From contig JAKOGI010002761.1 of assembly GCA_029747015.1 (NCBI GenBank), forward strand, positions 7,501-71,500: DNA of 64,000 nucleotides, given 5' to 3'. The position numbers were made by a program, and so were the translations under genes. The stretch's first letter is position 1; the number at the start of each line of letters is the position of its first letter. Shown piece after piece: positions 55,201 through 63,140 of this stretch. The DNA comes from Carnegiea gigantea. Taxonomy: Eukaryota; Streptophyta; Magnoliopsida; Caryophyllales; Cactaceae. The notes under the pieces are model-generated. The model was not told where the DNA came from, made no database searches, and saw only the letters and a program-made list of their open reading frames with translations.

Positions 55201-56857
55201 TGACTGGAGAAAACCAAATGAGTGAGTCATCTGCATTCCCTTGGCAGAATGGTACTATAATACCACTTTTCGTCCTTCCATTAGGACGTCGCCCCATGAC
55301 ATAGTCTATGCTCAGCCCTCCATTACACATTGGTAGTGTACCTGGGGATTGTGAAGGGGAGGCCGTTGACCGAAGTCTAAGCGCCACGCAAGCATGAATT
55401 AAGATGATACGGCATTACGGCTTCATTCAAAGAGGGCCCTGATGAGGATGAAGTCTCAAGTTGAAAAAACAAAGATGCACAAGGAATTTTCTGTTGATGA
55501 TTTGGTGTTTGTCAAAGCACAACTATACAATCAAACTTTATTAGCCCAAAGACCACACCAAAAGTTGGTTGCCAAATATTTTGGACCGCTCCACACTTTT
55601 TTGGGGGGGGGGGGCTGGTAGTCTGCTGACAAAGATTGCTTGAAATGCTAAGATACCTCTGGTTTATCAGATATCCTTTCTCAAGGCTTACATTCAGTCA
55701 AAAATCCAAAAATTGACCATGCAGGTCAAACAAGGGCTGAACCATAGGCTGTTCTTTGTAGGAGGGGATTAAATGGTCTAATGTTGAAACTGGATATGCC
55801 ATTTGGGAATTATATGATGACATAGCTAAAAGATTTCCAAATTGTAATATGTGTGATTTCGGACAAGCTAGCTATAGGGGGGAAGGACACATTGTAATAT
55901 AATTGAGCATGATCATTGCATCTGAGATAATAGTGAAGATGGCGAAGATTATTAGCTGATGAGGTGAGGTAGCAAATAGAATCAGTTGCATTCTGCTAGG
56001 GGAGAGCTAAATGGACTTCTATATTAATCAAGAAGGACATTAAGATCAATTTACTTTCTCAGCATCTCTTCTCTCTCAACTTTCATCAATGTGCATCAAC
56101 AACACTTATGATTCCATTAAGCTCTTCCTCTTATAACAACGCTCTGCCATTGAATTGGGTTTCTTGAAATATCCCTGACATCTACTAGACTACTACCAGT
56201 CAGAAATCAGCTAACAAATGTATAGGATTGCAAAATCTTACAGACACACATAATATAAGAGAGAAAACGACCCTTGTAATAATAGACTAATTGAAGTTTG
56301 TACTCTTTCAGCTCTTTATGCTTGACGTTGAGATGAAAACGAATGCGATAAAGGACTAGAAGAAGTCGCACCTGGGGCATAGAAACTTAGCATTCGGTTG
56401 GCATGGTACCTGACGAGTGAAAATTGCATGAATGCACTACTCAGGTCCAATGAACTACGCTATAGAAAAAGGAGTAAGCACAGGCAAAAGTAGGAACGAG
56501 GATTAGAAAAGCAGACCATGGAATAATTCGGGAATGGGGCTTCAAACTGTTATCGGGAATCCTCTTGTTGAGATCTCTGAGGATCTCGGCGAGTGGGCGA
56601 GTGATGCAAGAGGCAGTCTTGTCAAGTGGCACGACATAATTGGAGTTGGGAACCGCCGCCTTCTTGGCATCGCCACTGCCGCCGCCGCTACTCTTGTGAT
56701 CTACAGCTGTGACGATGAACAGCCTCTGCCTGCAAGCCAATCTAGCCGGAAATGAGACTCCGCATGAGCGATAGTTGTTAGCTTTGAGTGGAAATCGGCT
56801 GTCCGTCGCCGCAACCGTCGCTGATTTGGAAGGCAACTTTGCAATTCGAAGCGCCAT
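34082..56857 (-). CDS. RAD52-2: RAD52-like organellar ssDNA-binding protein (RAD52-2/ODB type), four-exon gene
   Basis: Spliced CDS of 609 bases (202 residues) from exons 56517-56857, 56372-56409, 34892-34983 and 34082-34219, all GT-AG and in phase. Residues 1 to about 60 are basic and Ser/Ala-rich with few acids, like a plastid transit peptide. From [10 protein letters not shown] (about 71-80) through [66 protein letters not shown] and [14 protein letters not shown] the sequence follows the plant RAD52-like family. These proteins resemble the RAD52 N-terminal domain, bind single-stranded DNA, promote annealing in organelle recombination and repair, and have been linked to organelle RNA splicing. 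Introns are 107, 21388 and 672 bp. The start is placed at MALRIAK; an in-frame ATG at 56968 would begin with a Gly run encoded by a poly-C tract and is less likely. Plastid targeting is inferred. Confidence 0.9.
34892..34983 (-). CDS. RAD52-2: RAD52-like exon 3
   Basis: A 92-bp exon after acceptor TTGCAG. It completes the Gly codon and encodes [20 protein letters not shown] then [10 protein letters not shown], ending in phase 0 at donor GAG|GTTGG. Confidence 0.93.
34984..35934. other. Intron 2 (RAD52-like), exon-3-proximal part
   Basis: Pyrimidine-rich stretch next to the exon 3 acceptor on the minus strand, a 17-base G tract (35065-35081) and plain AT-rich intron. The frames near 35586-35828 show no domain. 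Confidence 0.4.
35935..36475 (-). pseudogene. L1 3'-end fragment, heavily decayed
   Basis: Minus strand. The family 3' UTR (complement of TGCCACTCAGGTACAAAAAG and CATGCCCTCGAGCTCTC) is followed upstream by decayed zinc-binding domain sequence (complement of TTTTTAAGCATGTCCTCC). No intact frame remains. Confidence 0.6.
36649..36995. repeat. About 370-bp unclassified repeat, copy R1
   Basis: Begins AGAGCAATTCCTACAAG and GGGTGGCTCACAGAACCAAA. Landmarks ATTCGCTCAAATTTAATTTC, TTCATTCATAATCTGC, ACTAGAAAACCTAAATGA, TATAACCTAATATAATC and CTAGGAAACTAAATCTTGAT recur in the three copies at 38242-39346. Confidence 0.75.
36996..38241. other. Intron stretch between repeat copies R1 and R2
   Basis: AT-rich. 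A short phrase, GAGATATAGAAGTAGACTCT and its variant GAGTTATAGAAGTAGACTAT, with a CTCATGCCACT-like tail occurs at about 37680 and 37840, so part of it is internally duplicated. No coding sequence is recognised. Confidence 0.45.
38242..39346. repeat. Tandem array of the same repeat, copies R2-R4
   Basis: Three head-to-tail copies: R2 about 38242-38660, R3 38661-39034, R4 39035-39346. Each joins the next at a TCTTATCTTGCATTACTTTAG / CATCATTAGAGAACC-type boundary. R4 is interrupted at its right end by the L1 at 39347; its last 55 or so bases continue at 43870. No terminal inverted repeats or coding sequence were seen, so the family is unassigned. Confidence 0.8.
39347..40189 (+). pseudogene. L1 ORF1 C-terminal part
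   Basis: Open for 254 codons from 39426, and the frame extends upstream to the element's left end ([20 protein letters not shown]). It is Ser-rich with a basic C-terminal stretch ([18 protein letters not shown]) that leads directly into ORF2. No named domain is visible; its identity follows from its position before ORF2. Confidence 0.55.
40190..43780 (+). pseudogene. L1 ORF2: endonuclease, reverse transcriptase, zinc-binding domain
   Basis: APE-type endonuclease motifs [33 protein letters not shown] and [18 protein letters not shown] (part of the middle is deleted near 40515). RT motifs: [104 protein letters not shown] and [11 protein letters not shown] with the catalytic DD. The C-terminal zinc-binding domain reads [20 protein letters not shown]. 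Stops at 40201 (TAG), 40558 (TAA), 41512 (TGA) and 43274 (TAG), plus a frameshift near 41940, inactivate it. Three of the stops replace a conserved Trp. Confidence 0.9.
43935..45780 (-). pseudogene. L1 fragment split by an RTE insertion
   Basis: Minus strand, decayed. 43935-44190 matches the linker before the zinc-binding domain of other copies (complement of TTATATTCCAACAACACCAA and GTGCCATTTTAAAAAGA). 45425-45780 matches the part further upstream (complement of AACTCTTCTTACTCCACCAA). The intervening 44195-45415 is an RTE. Confidence 0.55.
44195..45415 (+). pseudogene. RTE-type LINE fragment nested in an L1
   Basis: Plus strand: [40 protein letters not shown] (pre-RT linker), [17 protein letters not shown] (RT N terminus), [40 protein letters not shown] (RT palm), then the 3' tail TCTGGATCTCTCCAAACCCC-ACAAAAATGGGACCC. 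The FADD block and C terminus are deleted. Its 3' tail matches the RTE ending at 8045. Confidence 0.75.
45781..47182. other. Intron 2 stretch, unassigned
   Basis: AT-rich with long T-rich runs (46230-46440). The minus frame at 46620-46847 shows no domain I recognise. Confidence 0.35.
47183..49640 (-). pseudogene. L1-type LINE, 5'-truncated
   Basis: Minus strand. The linker ([40 protein letters not shown]) leads into RT with [53 protein letters not shown] and a frameshifted active-site region, then the thumb ([20 protein letters not shown]). The C-terminal domain and family 3' UTR end in a T run at 47183-47193 (poly-A). It belongs to the subfamily of 9917-11290 and 11600-16646. Multiple stops are present. 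Confidence 0.83.
49641..50059. other. Spacer between two L1 remnants
   Basis: Mixed sequence with weak resemblance to the L1 C-terminal region on the minus strand. No clear element boundary is visible. Confidence 0.3.
50060..52250 (-). pseudogene. L1-type LINE, heavily decayed
   Basis: Minus-strand pieces in order: GPDGF-like sequence near 52195, [17 protein letters not shown] near 52000, [20 protein letters not shown] (51880-51950), a degraded active-site region, [20 protein letters not shown] (51060-51140) and zinc-binding remnants near 50100-50160. A 12-base C tract lies at 51682-51693, and a roughly 30-bp phrase with CTGACCCTCCCTCAAGTATG is duplicated at about 51005 and 51037. Confidence 0.65.
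52771..53735 (-). pseudogene. L1 3'-end fragment with an inserted MITE
   Basis: Minus strand: [20 protein letters not shown] and [14 protein letters not shown] (zinc-binding region, 53440-53707), then after a foreign block at 53116-53306, [20 protein letters not shown] and [11 protein letters not shown] (52891-52990) and the 3' UTR near 52780-52840. No poly-A tail is visible. Confidence 0.7.
53116..53306. mobile_element. Small TIR element (MITE-like) within L1
   Basis: Ends GGATTCAAAA (53116) and TTTTGAATCC (53285, repeated at 53306) are perfect inverse complements. The interior is CG-rich (CAAATCGCGACGAAACGG, GATAGCCGCGATGC), unlike the surrounding AT-rich L1. The right end is tandemly doubled: GCATTTTGAATCCTTGCCCA occurs at 53273 and 53294. 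Confidence 0.6.
54040..55780 (+). pseudogene. Ty3/gypsy pol remnant (RT, RNase H, integrase)
   Basis: Plus-strand pieces in several frames: DMLIYSKST (RT active-site region; the first Asp of the usual FDDILIYSK is changed), [31 protein letters not shown] (RT/RNase H junction), [10 protein letters not shown] (RNase H end), [10 protein letters not shown] and [14 protein letters not shown] (integrase), [13 protein letters not shown] (integrase), and [15 protein letters not shown] with [11 protein letters not shown] (integrase C terminus). Stops occur every 20-60 codons. No LTR or gag was found. Old insertion in intron 2 of the RAD52-like gene. Confidence 0.82.
56372..56409 (-). CDS. RAD52-2: RAD52-like exon 2 (38-bp micro-exon)
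   Basis: Only 38 bp, between acceptor CGTCAG and donor GTGCGA. It completes Trp114 and encodes [12 protein letters not shown] plus one base of Gly. The family sequence runs straight through it from exon 1 to exon 3, which fixes the reading. The 21.4-kb intron follows. Confidence 0.93.
56517..56857 (-). CDS. RAD52-2: RAD52-like exon 1 (transit peptide and N-terminal domain)
   Basis: A 341-bp exon encoding residues 1-113 and two bases of Trp114. It ends RIIP(W) at donor CCATG|GTCTGC. It contains the putative transit peptide and the conserved [19 protein letters not shown] block. Confidence 0.92.
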
Positions 56858-56941
56858 AGCCACAACAACAGATGGCGCTGACCTTTCCCTGCACCTACCA
56901 CGGGCAGTAATGTAAGACCGATTTCCCCTATCATTATACCT

Positions 56942-56962
56942 CCCCCCCCCCCCCCCCCCCCC
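56942..56962. repeat. 21-base poly-C tract in the 5' flank of the RAD52-like gene
   Basis: Uninterrupted run of 21 C on the plus strand (G on the coding strand), about 85 bp upstream of the chosen start codon, so in the promoter/5' UTR region. It is the longest of twelve such tracts in the window. Confidence 0.95.
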
Positions 56963-57386
56963 GGGCACTCTAGTTGTATTTCTAATGGTGAATCAATTTT
57001 TTAGTTCATCAACCCTCTTTTTATTGTATTAATTTGTGAGCTAATTTTTTAATTTACAAGTCTCCCTCATTTAGTCTCTTTAATAAAAAACTTATCACTT
57101 TGACTTATCAAATAAAATAATATTTATAAACCCTACACCTAAACATATTTAATTAGTTTAGTTTTTATATTTTATTTTGTTATTTGGCTTTATTATTTTT
57201 GTAAAAAATAATTTACACATAATAATTTGATAGCACGACTAATTAAAGGCTCATAATTATTTTTAGAAAAACGACATAAAATTTTGAATGAAAAAAATTC
57301 ACATTAATTAGGACCTATAAGCATATAATTAATCGCATTAATAATTTGTCATATTAATTTTATGTAATAATTTTAAAATTTTTCTA

Positions 57387-57502
57387 AACATATTAAATTG
57401 CCTAAAGTTATATAAAACAATAAGCCAAAACTTATTAACTTATACTCAATTTTTGCCAGTGTTTTACCAACATATTAAATTGCCTAAAGTGATATAAAAA
57501 CA
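57387..57502. repeat. Direct repeat, about 33 bp, period 83
   Basis: ACATATTAAATTGCCTAAAG followed by T(T/G)ATATAAAA occurs at 57387 and again at 57470. Confidence 0.75.
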
Positions 57503-57584
57503 AATCTTGACAATTTAGCACATGCTCTAACATAAAAGTGGCACCTCACAACACAATTAATTATAATTTTATATTTTTTCCCAC

Positions 57585-57680
57585 TTTTAATAAATCTGCT
57601 CAACTCCTGTCCTACCTTATAAATACATCCCCTTTTAATAAATCTTCTCAATTCCTCTCATACCTTATAAATACATCCCC
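57585..57680 (+). promoter_or_regulatory. Tandemly duplicated TATA-box unit with pyrimidine patch
   Basis: Two 48-bp units (57585-57632 and 57633-57680). Each starts TTTTAATAAATCT and contains CTTATAAATACATCCCC, a consensus plant TATA box. They are followed by a CT-rich patch (57681-57745) resembling plant core-promoter Y patches and leaders. No convincing coding sequence starts downstream; the 61-codon frame at 57756 is unremarkable. Confidence 0.5.
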
Positions 57681-58183
57681 TTCTCCCTTGTTCTCTCTCT
57701 ACCCGCCCACTCTCTCTCATATTTATCTCTCTAGCATCGTCTCTTTGCAACTGAAGTGTCACGTGGATTTTTCTTTTTTCCTTTTTTAATACCTGAACCA
57801 TTTGCCCCTCCGAGCCGCCCGTCGAGCCTCAAGTCGTGTGCAGCCCACTGGACTTCGTTTCTCAACTCTTGCGCACGCCAGCTCACTCTCTTAGCTCACG
57901 AGCCCTCCGGTGCACATGGTCTAAAGGCTCAACCATTTTAGAGGGTATTTTGGCTAGGTGCATCGGAGATAGATTGGCACGTGATATTTAAAGGTATTAT
58001 GAGATAAATGAGTATGGGGTTATAAGAATGACGTAAATTTTTGGATAAAACTGTCTTATACAAGAGTTCTACAGTTCTTTTAGGATGATTAATAAATTTA
58101 TGAGTGATTAATAGTTTATTTAGGTGTGACTATAACAACATTTAGCCCTAAATAAATCATTAGTCACCTCAATTAATCATTAA

Positions 58184-59080
58184 TGGCTTGTTTGGTTCTA
58201 TATAATCAAGGTGGTAATGCAATCAAAATGGTAATGGTGATTCTATTACCATGTTTGGTTACCATTAAGGAATGTAATTAAGATTGCACTATAATCACAT
58301 TTATCTCAATCTATGCGACTACAATTACTTGACTTTTTCTAAATAATTGTGATTGCATACCTTTGAGTCAAAGTCTACCCAATCATTCCTTAATCTATTA
58401 TATTTAGAAACTTTCTCTCTCTTTTCTCTATTGCCTCTCCTCTGCTTCCCCTCTCTTATTACTTTGACACCATTTTTTTAAAGGTTTGAAGCCCTCATCA
58501 TCCATCTCTCTCATCTCTATATTAGATAAAGTTTAACCTAAACCACGATCGTAGTATTGTAACTACATTTTTGTACGTTATAGACATCATGTCTCTATTT
58601 CTCTCACACATCATCATCATCATCATCATCATCATCTTTTTCTCTCTACTTGGTAAACTTAAACAATATTACATTATTGTAATCTAGAAGAAATAGAGTG
58701 AAGTAAGTTTTACCTGAAGCATCGTAATTATGATGATAAGATACTATATGATAATTATCAACAAAGTTACAAATAATTAAAATAGGCAAAAATAAAATAT
58801 AAATTGAATTGCAAGTACTTCACGTCACTTATAAAATTAAGTATTGTTTATAGATGAGTTCATTCCATTATACTTGTAAAAACTTTGTAACCAAACATTG
58901 TAATGTAATTATTGTTTCATTTCATTACATTAACAATTGCATTATATAGTTGATTTTATTGCATAGTAATTACATTACTTTCAACCAAACACTACATAAT
59001 AGTCTTCAAAAAATAACATCCATCTCATAACATGACTTATATAAGATTATCTCACATAAAATTTACTACTAAACAAGCCA
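58184..59080. mobile_element. PIF/Harbinger-like (Tourist-type) MITE
   Basis: Perfect 10-bp terminal inverted repeats TGGCTTGTTT / AAACAAGCCA bound 897 bp, flanked by TAA on both sides (58181-58183 and 59081-59083), the target duplication of PIF/Harbinger elements. A second inverted pair inside (TGTTTGGTT near 58189; AACCAAACA near 58963) suggests a nested or older subterminal structure. No transposase is present. A CAT microsatellite lies at about 58609-58636. Confidence 0.75.
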
Positions 59081-59114
59081 TAAGTTCTTCGTAAGTATGC
59101 GTGATTTGATTCTC

Positions 59115-59610
59115 TGTTGGGTTGTGGCCCAATTTTACCTCGACGGCCCAATGAAGAAGCAACCGCGGCCAAACAAGGCGGCCAAACAAGGCAGCTAGGA
59201 TTTTACGGAGTTCGTGCAGGTACGACAGTTAGGGTTTGTGGAACTCTCGCTCATCCTAACCCTTTATAAAGGGCTCTCCTCTCCCCTTTCAAAAGACTAG
59301 CAAGAAATACCTACAGAGTATTCTATTTTCACTTTCTTAGAGTTGTGAGATAGAGATTATAAGAGAGGTTATAATCTTGTGCTAAATCAAATCACACATC
59401 GTGATTGTGATCGCCCTTGTACTCCTTCTTCTCATAGTGAATTGTTTGGGCTCGTCGTCGTCTGTGGTTTTTTCCGTATTGGGTTTTCCACATAATTCTT
59501 GGGTGTTCTTGTTTTGTTCTTATTATCTTTGTTTTACTTCTGATTATCTGTCTCATCCTATCGCTTCCACAAATTAAAGTCACTCAATTTCCTAATAATT
59601 TGTCATAACA
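59115..59610 (+). repeat. Copia 5' LTR
   Basis: 496 bp from TGTTGGGTTG to TCATAACA, with short inverted ends TGTT/AACA. A TATA-like CCTTTATAAAGGG lies near 59261. The primer-binding site begins two bases after the end. Confidence 0.8.
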
Positions 59611-59612
59611 AG

Positions 59613-59624
59613 TGGTATCAGAGC
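59613..59624 (+). other. Primer-binding site for initiator methionine tRNA
   Basis: TGGTATCAGAGC, the standard plant copia PBS, two bases downstream of the LTR. Confidence 0.9.
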
Positions 59625-59637
59625 ATTAGGTTTAGGA

Positions 59638-60572
59638 TGCCTTCAATTATGAAAGTTGATATTCAGAAGTTTGATAGGGAGATTAGTTTTAATCTCTGAA
59701 AGGTGCAGATGATAGCAACTCTCATCCAGCATGGGTAGTGGAAGGTTCTGCAAGGACCTCACAAGAACCCCGAAAAGATGACTGATGAACAATGGGCAGC
59801 GGAGCAGAAGAAGAGGCATGGATCGTTGACAGATGAGGAATGGAAGGAACTAAAGTTGAAGGTAGTTTCAGCTATTCAGTTGTGTCTGGCGCCACATGTC
59901 TTGCGAGAGGTGCTCAATAGGGTAACTGCGGTGGATCTTTGGACTCGATTGGAGGAACTTTACATGACAAAGAATCTCGCCAACAAGATCCATTTGAAGA
60001 AAAGGTTGTACATTTTTCATATGGCTGAAGGTACTCCTGTTCAAACGCACTTGAATGATTTTAATTCTATTATTGTTGATTTGGATAGCCTAGATGTGAA
60101 AATTGAGGATGAGGATAAGGATATTTTGTTTGTTGTGTCTTTCCCCCCTTCTTATAAACACTTTAAGGAGATTATGTTATATAGTAATTCTGGTACTATA
60201 TCGTTTGAGGATGTTAAGTCTAATTTGTTGTCTAAGGAGAAATTTGTCCATGATATCTATGCTGATCTAGCTGAGGAATTAGTTGTTAGAGGTAGAACAA
60301 CTGAGAAAAAGGAAAACGATAATAGGAAAAAGAACCGTTCTAAGTCTAGGACTCCTCATTCAAATAAGACCTACAATTTCTGTGGTAAATTGGGTCATAT
60401 TCAGACTAACTGCTGGAAATTGAAAAATAAGAAAGGGAAAGAGGAAAAGGAGGATCATGGTAAGAAAACTGCTACAGCTGATTGTGTTATAGAGTCAGAG
60501 TCTGATGGTGATGTATTGTTTGCTACTACGTCTTTGGCCACCACATTTGGGAAGGGGTTAGGTGATGATTAG
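59638..60572 (+). pseudogene. Copia gag
   Basis: Starts MPSIMKVDIQKFDREISFNL; stops at 59697 (TGA where Trp is expected) and near 59730, then open from 59778. It contains the UBN2-type gag region (LWTRLEELYMTKNLANKIHL, KKRLYIFHM) and a CCHC-like zinc knuckle in which the first Cys is intact (YNFCGKLGHIQTNCWKLK, lacking the usual leading Cys-x2-Cys pair). It ends at TAG 60570. Confidence 0.85.
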
Positions 60573-61671
60573 GTTTTGGATTCTGGTTGTACGCATCATA
60601 TGTGTCCTCATAATGACTGGTTTGCCACTTATGAGCCTGTTGATACTGGAGTTGTGCTTATAAGCAATGATGTTGAGTGCAAGGTTGCAGGAATAGGTAC
60701 TGTGCAGATTAAAACCCATGATGGTGTAGTTAGAACCTTGTCTAAAGTTCGTCACATTCCTGATATGACTCGTTGTTTGATATCCTTGGGTATTCTTGAG
60801 ACTAATGGTTGTAGAATTTCTATGGAGAATGGTGTCCTAAAGGTGATAAATGGTGCCATACTGTTGATGAATGGACTGCAACAGGGAAGCCTCTATATCC
60901 TGCGGGGAACTACAATTACAGGAGCAACTGCAGTTTGTGCAACTCTAGCAGATGTTGATGCTACGATGTTATAGCACGTGAGATTGGGCCATATGAGTGA
61001 GAAAGGAATGACTATTCTGAGCAAGAAAGATTATCTGGGTAGCGCTGGTACGGGTACGCTTGACTTCTGTGACTACTGTGTATTTGGGAAACAGAAGAGG
61101 GTAAGTTTCTCTACAGCGAAGCACCATACGCAGGGGATCATTGATTACATTCATTCTAATCTGTGGGGTCCTTTGAAGGTTCCTTCTCTTGGAGGTAAGC
61201 GCCACATGTTGACTTTTATTGATGATTTCTCACGCAAAGTTTGGGTTTACTTCTTGAGAAAGAAAAATGGGATATTCTCTATGTTTAAGAAGTTCAAAGT
61301 TTTAGTTGAGAACCAGACCGGGAGAAAGATCAAGAAGCTTAGGACTAATAATGATCTTGAGTTTGTTGAGTCAGTGTTCAATGAGTTCTGCGCGGTGAAT
61401 GGCATAGCTAGGCACAAAACTTTGGTTAGAAAACCACAGCAGAATGGAGTTGCAGAACGAATCAATAGGACTCTACTAAAGATTACTTGTTGTACACTAT
61501 CTAATGCAGGGCTTCGGGATCGCAAAACTTTTTGGGCTGAGGCTATTTCTACACCCTGTTATTTTGTGAATCGTTTACCACACACCTCCATCAACTTACA
61601 GATTCCAGAAGAAGTATGGTCAGGTAATCCTGTTGACTATTCTGTTTTGAGAATATTTGGATGTCCTATTT
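60573..61671 (+). pseudogene. Copia protease and integrase
   Basis: Protease active-site region VLDSGCTHHMCPHNDWF follows the TAG at 60570. GAG-pre-integrase VRLGHMSEKGM and CDYCVFGKQKRVSF follow a TAG at 60972. Integrase core: DYIHSNLWGPLKVPSLGGKR, FIDDFSRKVWVYFLRKK, LRTNNDLEF, NGIARHKTLVRKPQQNGVAE, LPHTSINLQIPEEVWSG. The DD35E residues are partly changed: the first-Asp position reads HSNLWGP rather than HSDLWGP. A TAA at 61671 ends this frame. Confidence 0.87.
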
Positions 61672-61673
61672 AA

Positions 61674-62393
61674 ACCCATGTGAATAATAGAAAGTTAGTC
61701 CCTAGGGCTATCAAATGCATATTTCTTGGTTATGCATCTGAGTCTAAAGGATACCGTATGTGGTGTCCTGAGTCTAAGAAAGTTATTTAGAGCAGGGATA
61801 TAACTTTCAATGAGACTGTTATATTATCTTCTGGAAAGAATCCTGTTGTTTCTTGTACTGGTGCTGGTGATTAGGAGGATGCCAGTAGGAGTATGGAGAT
61901 AGAGGTGGAGACTGTTGCAGCTCAAGGTGGAGCTATTGATCAGCCCAACAGGGAGGTTTAGGTTACTGAACCTGGTACGATCAGTTCTGATCAGTCTCAG
62001 ATGGATGTTGATTATTCTATCGTTCGTGATCGTCCTCGCAAGTAGATCAGGAGGCCTGCTCGCTATAATGATGATGAGGGACTGATAGCATATGCACTTT
62101 CAGTTGCAGAAGAGATTCCTGAAGGTGTGGAACCTTCAACTTATTCTGAAGCAATCTCCTGCCCAAGTTCTCCTAATTGGGTCCTAGCTATGCAAGAGGA
62201 GATGGAGAGCCTACATAAGAATCGTACTTGGGAACTTTGTAAGCTACCCAAAGGTCGGAGAGTCTTAACTGCTAAATGGATCTACAACATAAAGGAGGGT
62301 ATCCCTGGTGTTGAAGATGCAAGGTGGAAAGCACGCCTGGTTGTTCGTGGGTGCAACCAGAAGGAAGGCATTAATTATAATAAGGTATTTTCT
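61674..62393 (+). pseudogene. Copia integrase C terminus and RT N terminus
   Basis: VNNRKLVPRAIKCIFLGYAS and KGYRMWCPESKKVI continue the integrase. After stops at 61788, 61872, 61959 and 62043 the RT begins: EPSTYSEAISCPSSPNWVLA, MQEEMESLHKNRTWELCKLP and RWKARLVVRGCNQKEGINYN. It breaks at KVFS before the catalytic YVDD. Confidence 0.85.
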
Positions 62394-62408
62394 CTCTCTC
62401 TCTCTCTG
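62388..62408. repeat. (CT)n run at the copia breakpoint
   Basis: About ten CT units exactly where the RT frame ends and base composition shifts to GC-rich. Confidence 0.9.
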
Positions 62409-63140
62409 CCAAGCTCATAATGCTCAACTTATGGCCAGTCCGCAGGTTCAGCTGGTAGGCTAGTCAATCTCTGGCAGCCACACCCGGTCGGCACCTCGCC
62501 GGTGGTTGCTCGGGCACTAGTGTACCGCCAGAAGAGACTTGTAGCGCTTTTCCTGAGTTTAATTCGACCCCTCCCTTTTGGGTCGCGATTTTTGATTCTT
62601 GAGTTTAATTCCACCAGCTTGTGCCTAAGAAGGTGTTGTTTGGTGGCCTATTCGCCGGCCACATCCGTTTAGAAACCCCTTGGTGGCCCATTGACGCTGC
62701 GTTTGGGTGTGCTGGCCGCTATTTGTTAGTTGCTGCTTCAGTCATGGGCTCTACCTGGGTCGTGTGCTTCATAAAGGTCCAGGTGTGTTGGCCGCTATTT
62801 GTTCGTTGCTGCTTCAGTCCTGGGCTCCACCTGGGTCGTGTGCTTCATAAAGGTCAAGGTGCTGTATGCTTTAATTTACTAGCTATTAATCGTTGTTGTA
62901 GTCTTAATTTGCACGGGGCGAGCCAGATTGACGGGGTCATTGTTTGGGCAATTTTCGGGGCTCTCAGCTCTGCTCGGGTGCTCTGGTTGCTGCCCAGAGT
63001 GGGGCAGAGGGGGTACAGTTGGGGGTTGGTGTGTTCGGGGCACTAAGCAGCATTTTCCGTGGAGGCATTTGCTCGGTGGCTGGGGTGAGCCGGAGTCAGG
63101 GTGTGGTGGTGTCGGGGTGAGGCTGATGTGGTGTCCGAGG
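62409..63140. other. GC-rich block of unknown origin
   Basis: About 730 bp clearly richer in G and C than the flanks, with long G-rich strings on the plus strand. It resembles a transposon or rDNA-like leader only in composition. The 141-codon frame at 62621-63046 is low-complexity and has no domain. Confidence 0.4.
62707..62858. repeat. 76-bp tandem duplication in the GC-rich block
   Basis: Two units (62707-62782, 62783-62858) share TGGCCGCTATTTGTT, GTTGCTGCTTCAGTC and ACCTGGGTCGTGTGCTTCAT, with only a few differences. Confidence 0.9.

Larger units (their letters stand above)
59115..62393 (+). mobile_element. Ty1/copia retrotransposon, 3'-truncated
   Basis: 5' LTR, initiator-Met primer site, gag, protease, integrase and the beginning of RT in the Ty1/copia order. 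The coding region stops within RT at a (CT)n run near 62388, and no RNase H, polypurine tract or 3' LTR follows in the window. At least eight in-frame stops. Confidence 0.9.

Noticed and set aside
54040..55780. Possible pararetrovirus or other viral insertion
   Set aside because: The motif order RT, RNase H, then integrase is that of a Ty3/gypsy retrotransposon; no movement or coat protein sequence is present.
56858..56968. Upstream in-frame ATG giving a Gly-rich start to the RAD52-like protein
   Set aside because: The Gly run comes from a poly-C tract likely to vary in length; MALRIAK begins a normal transit-peptide-like sequence.
57756..57941. 61-codon frame downstream of the duplicated TATA unit
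   Set aside because: No recognisable domain and no coding bias; kept only as context for the promoter-like sequence.
62621..63046. 141-codon open frame in the GC-rich block
   Set aside because: Low complexity, overlaps a 76-bp tandem repeat, no domain, and an opposite-strand frame is equally open.
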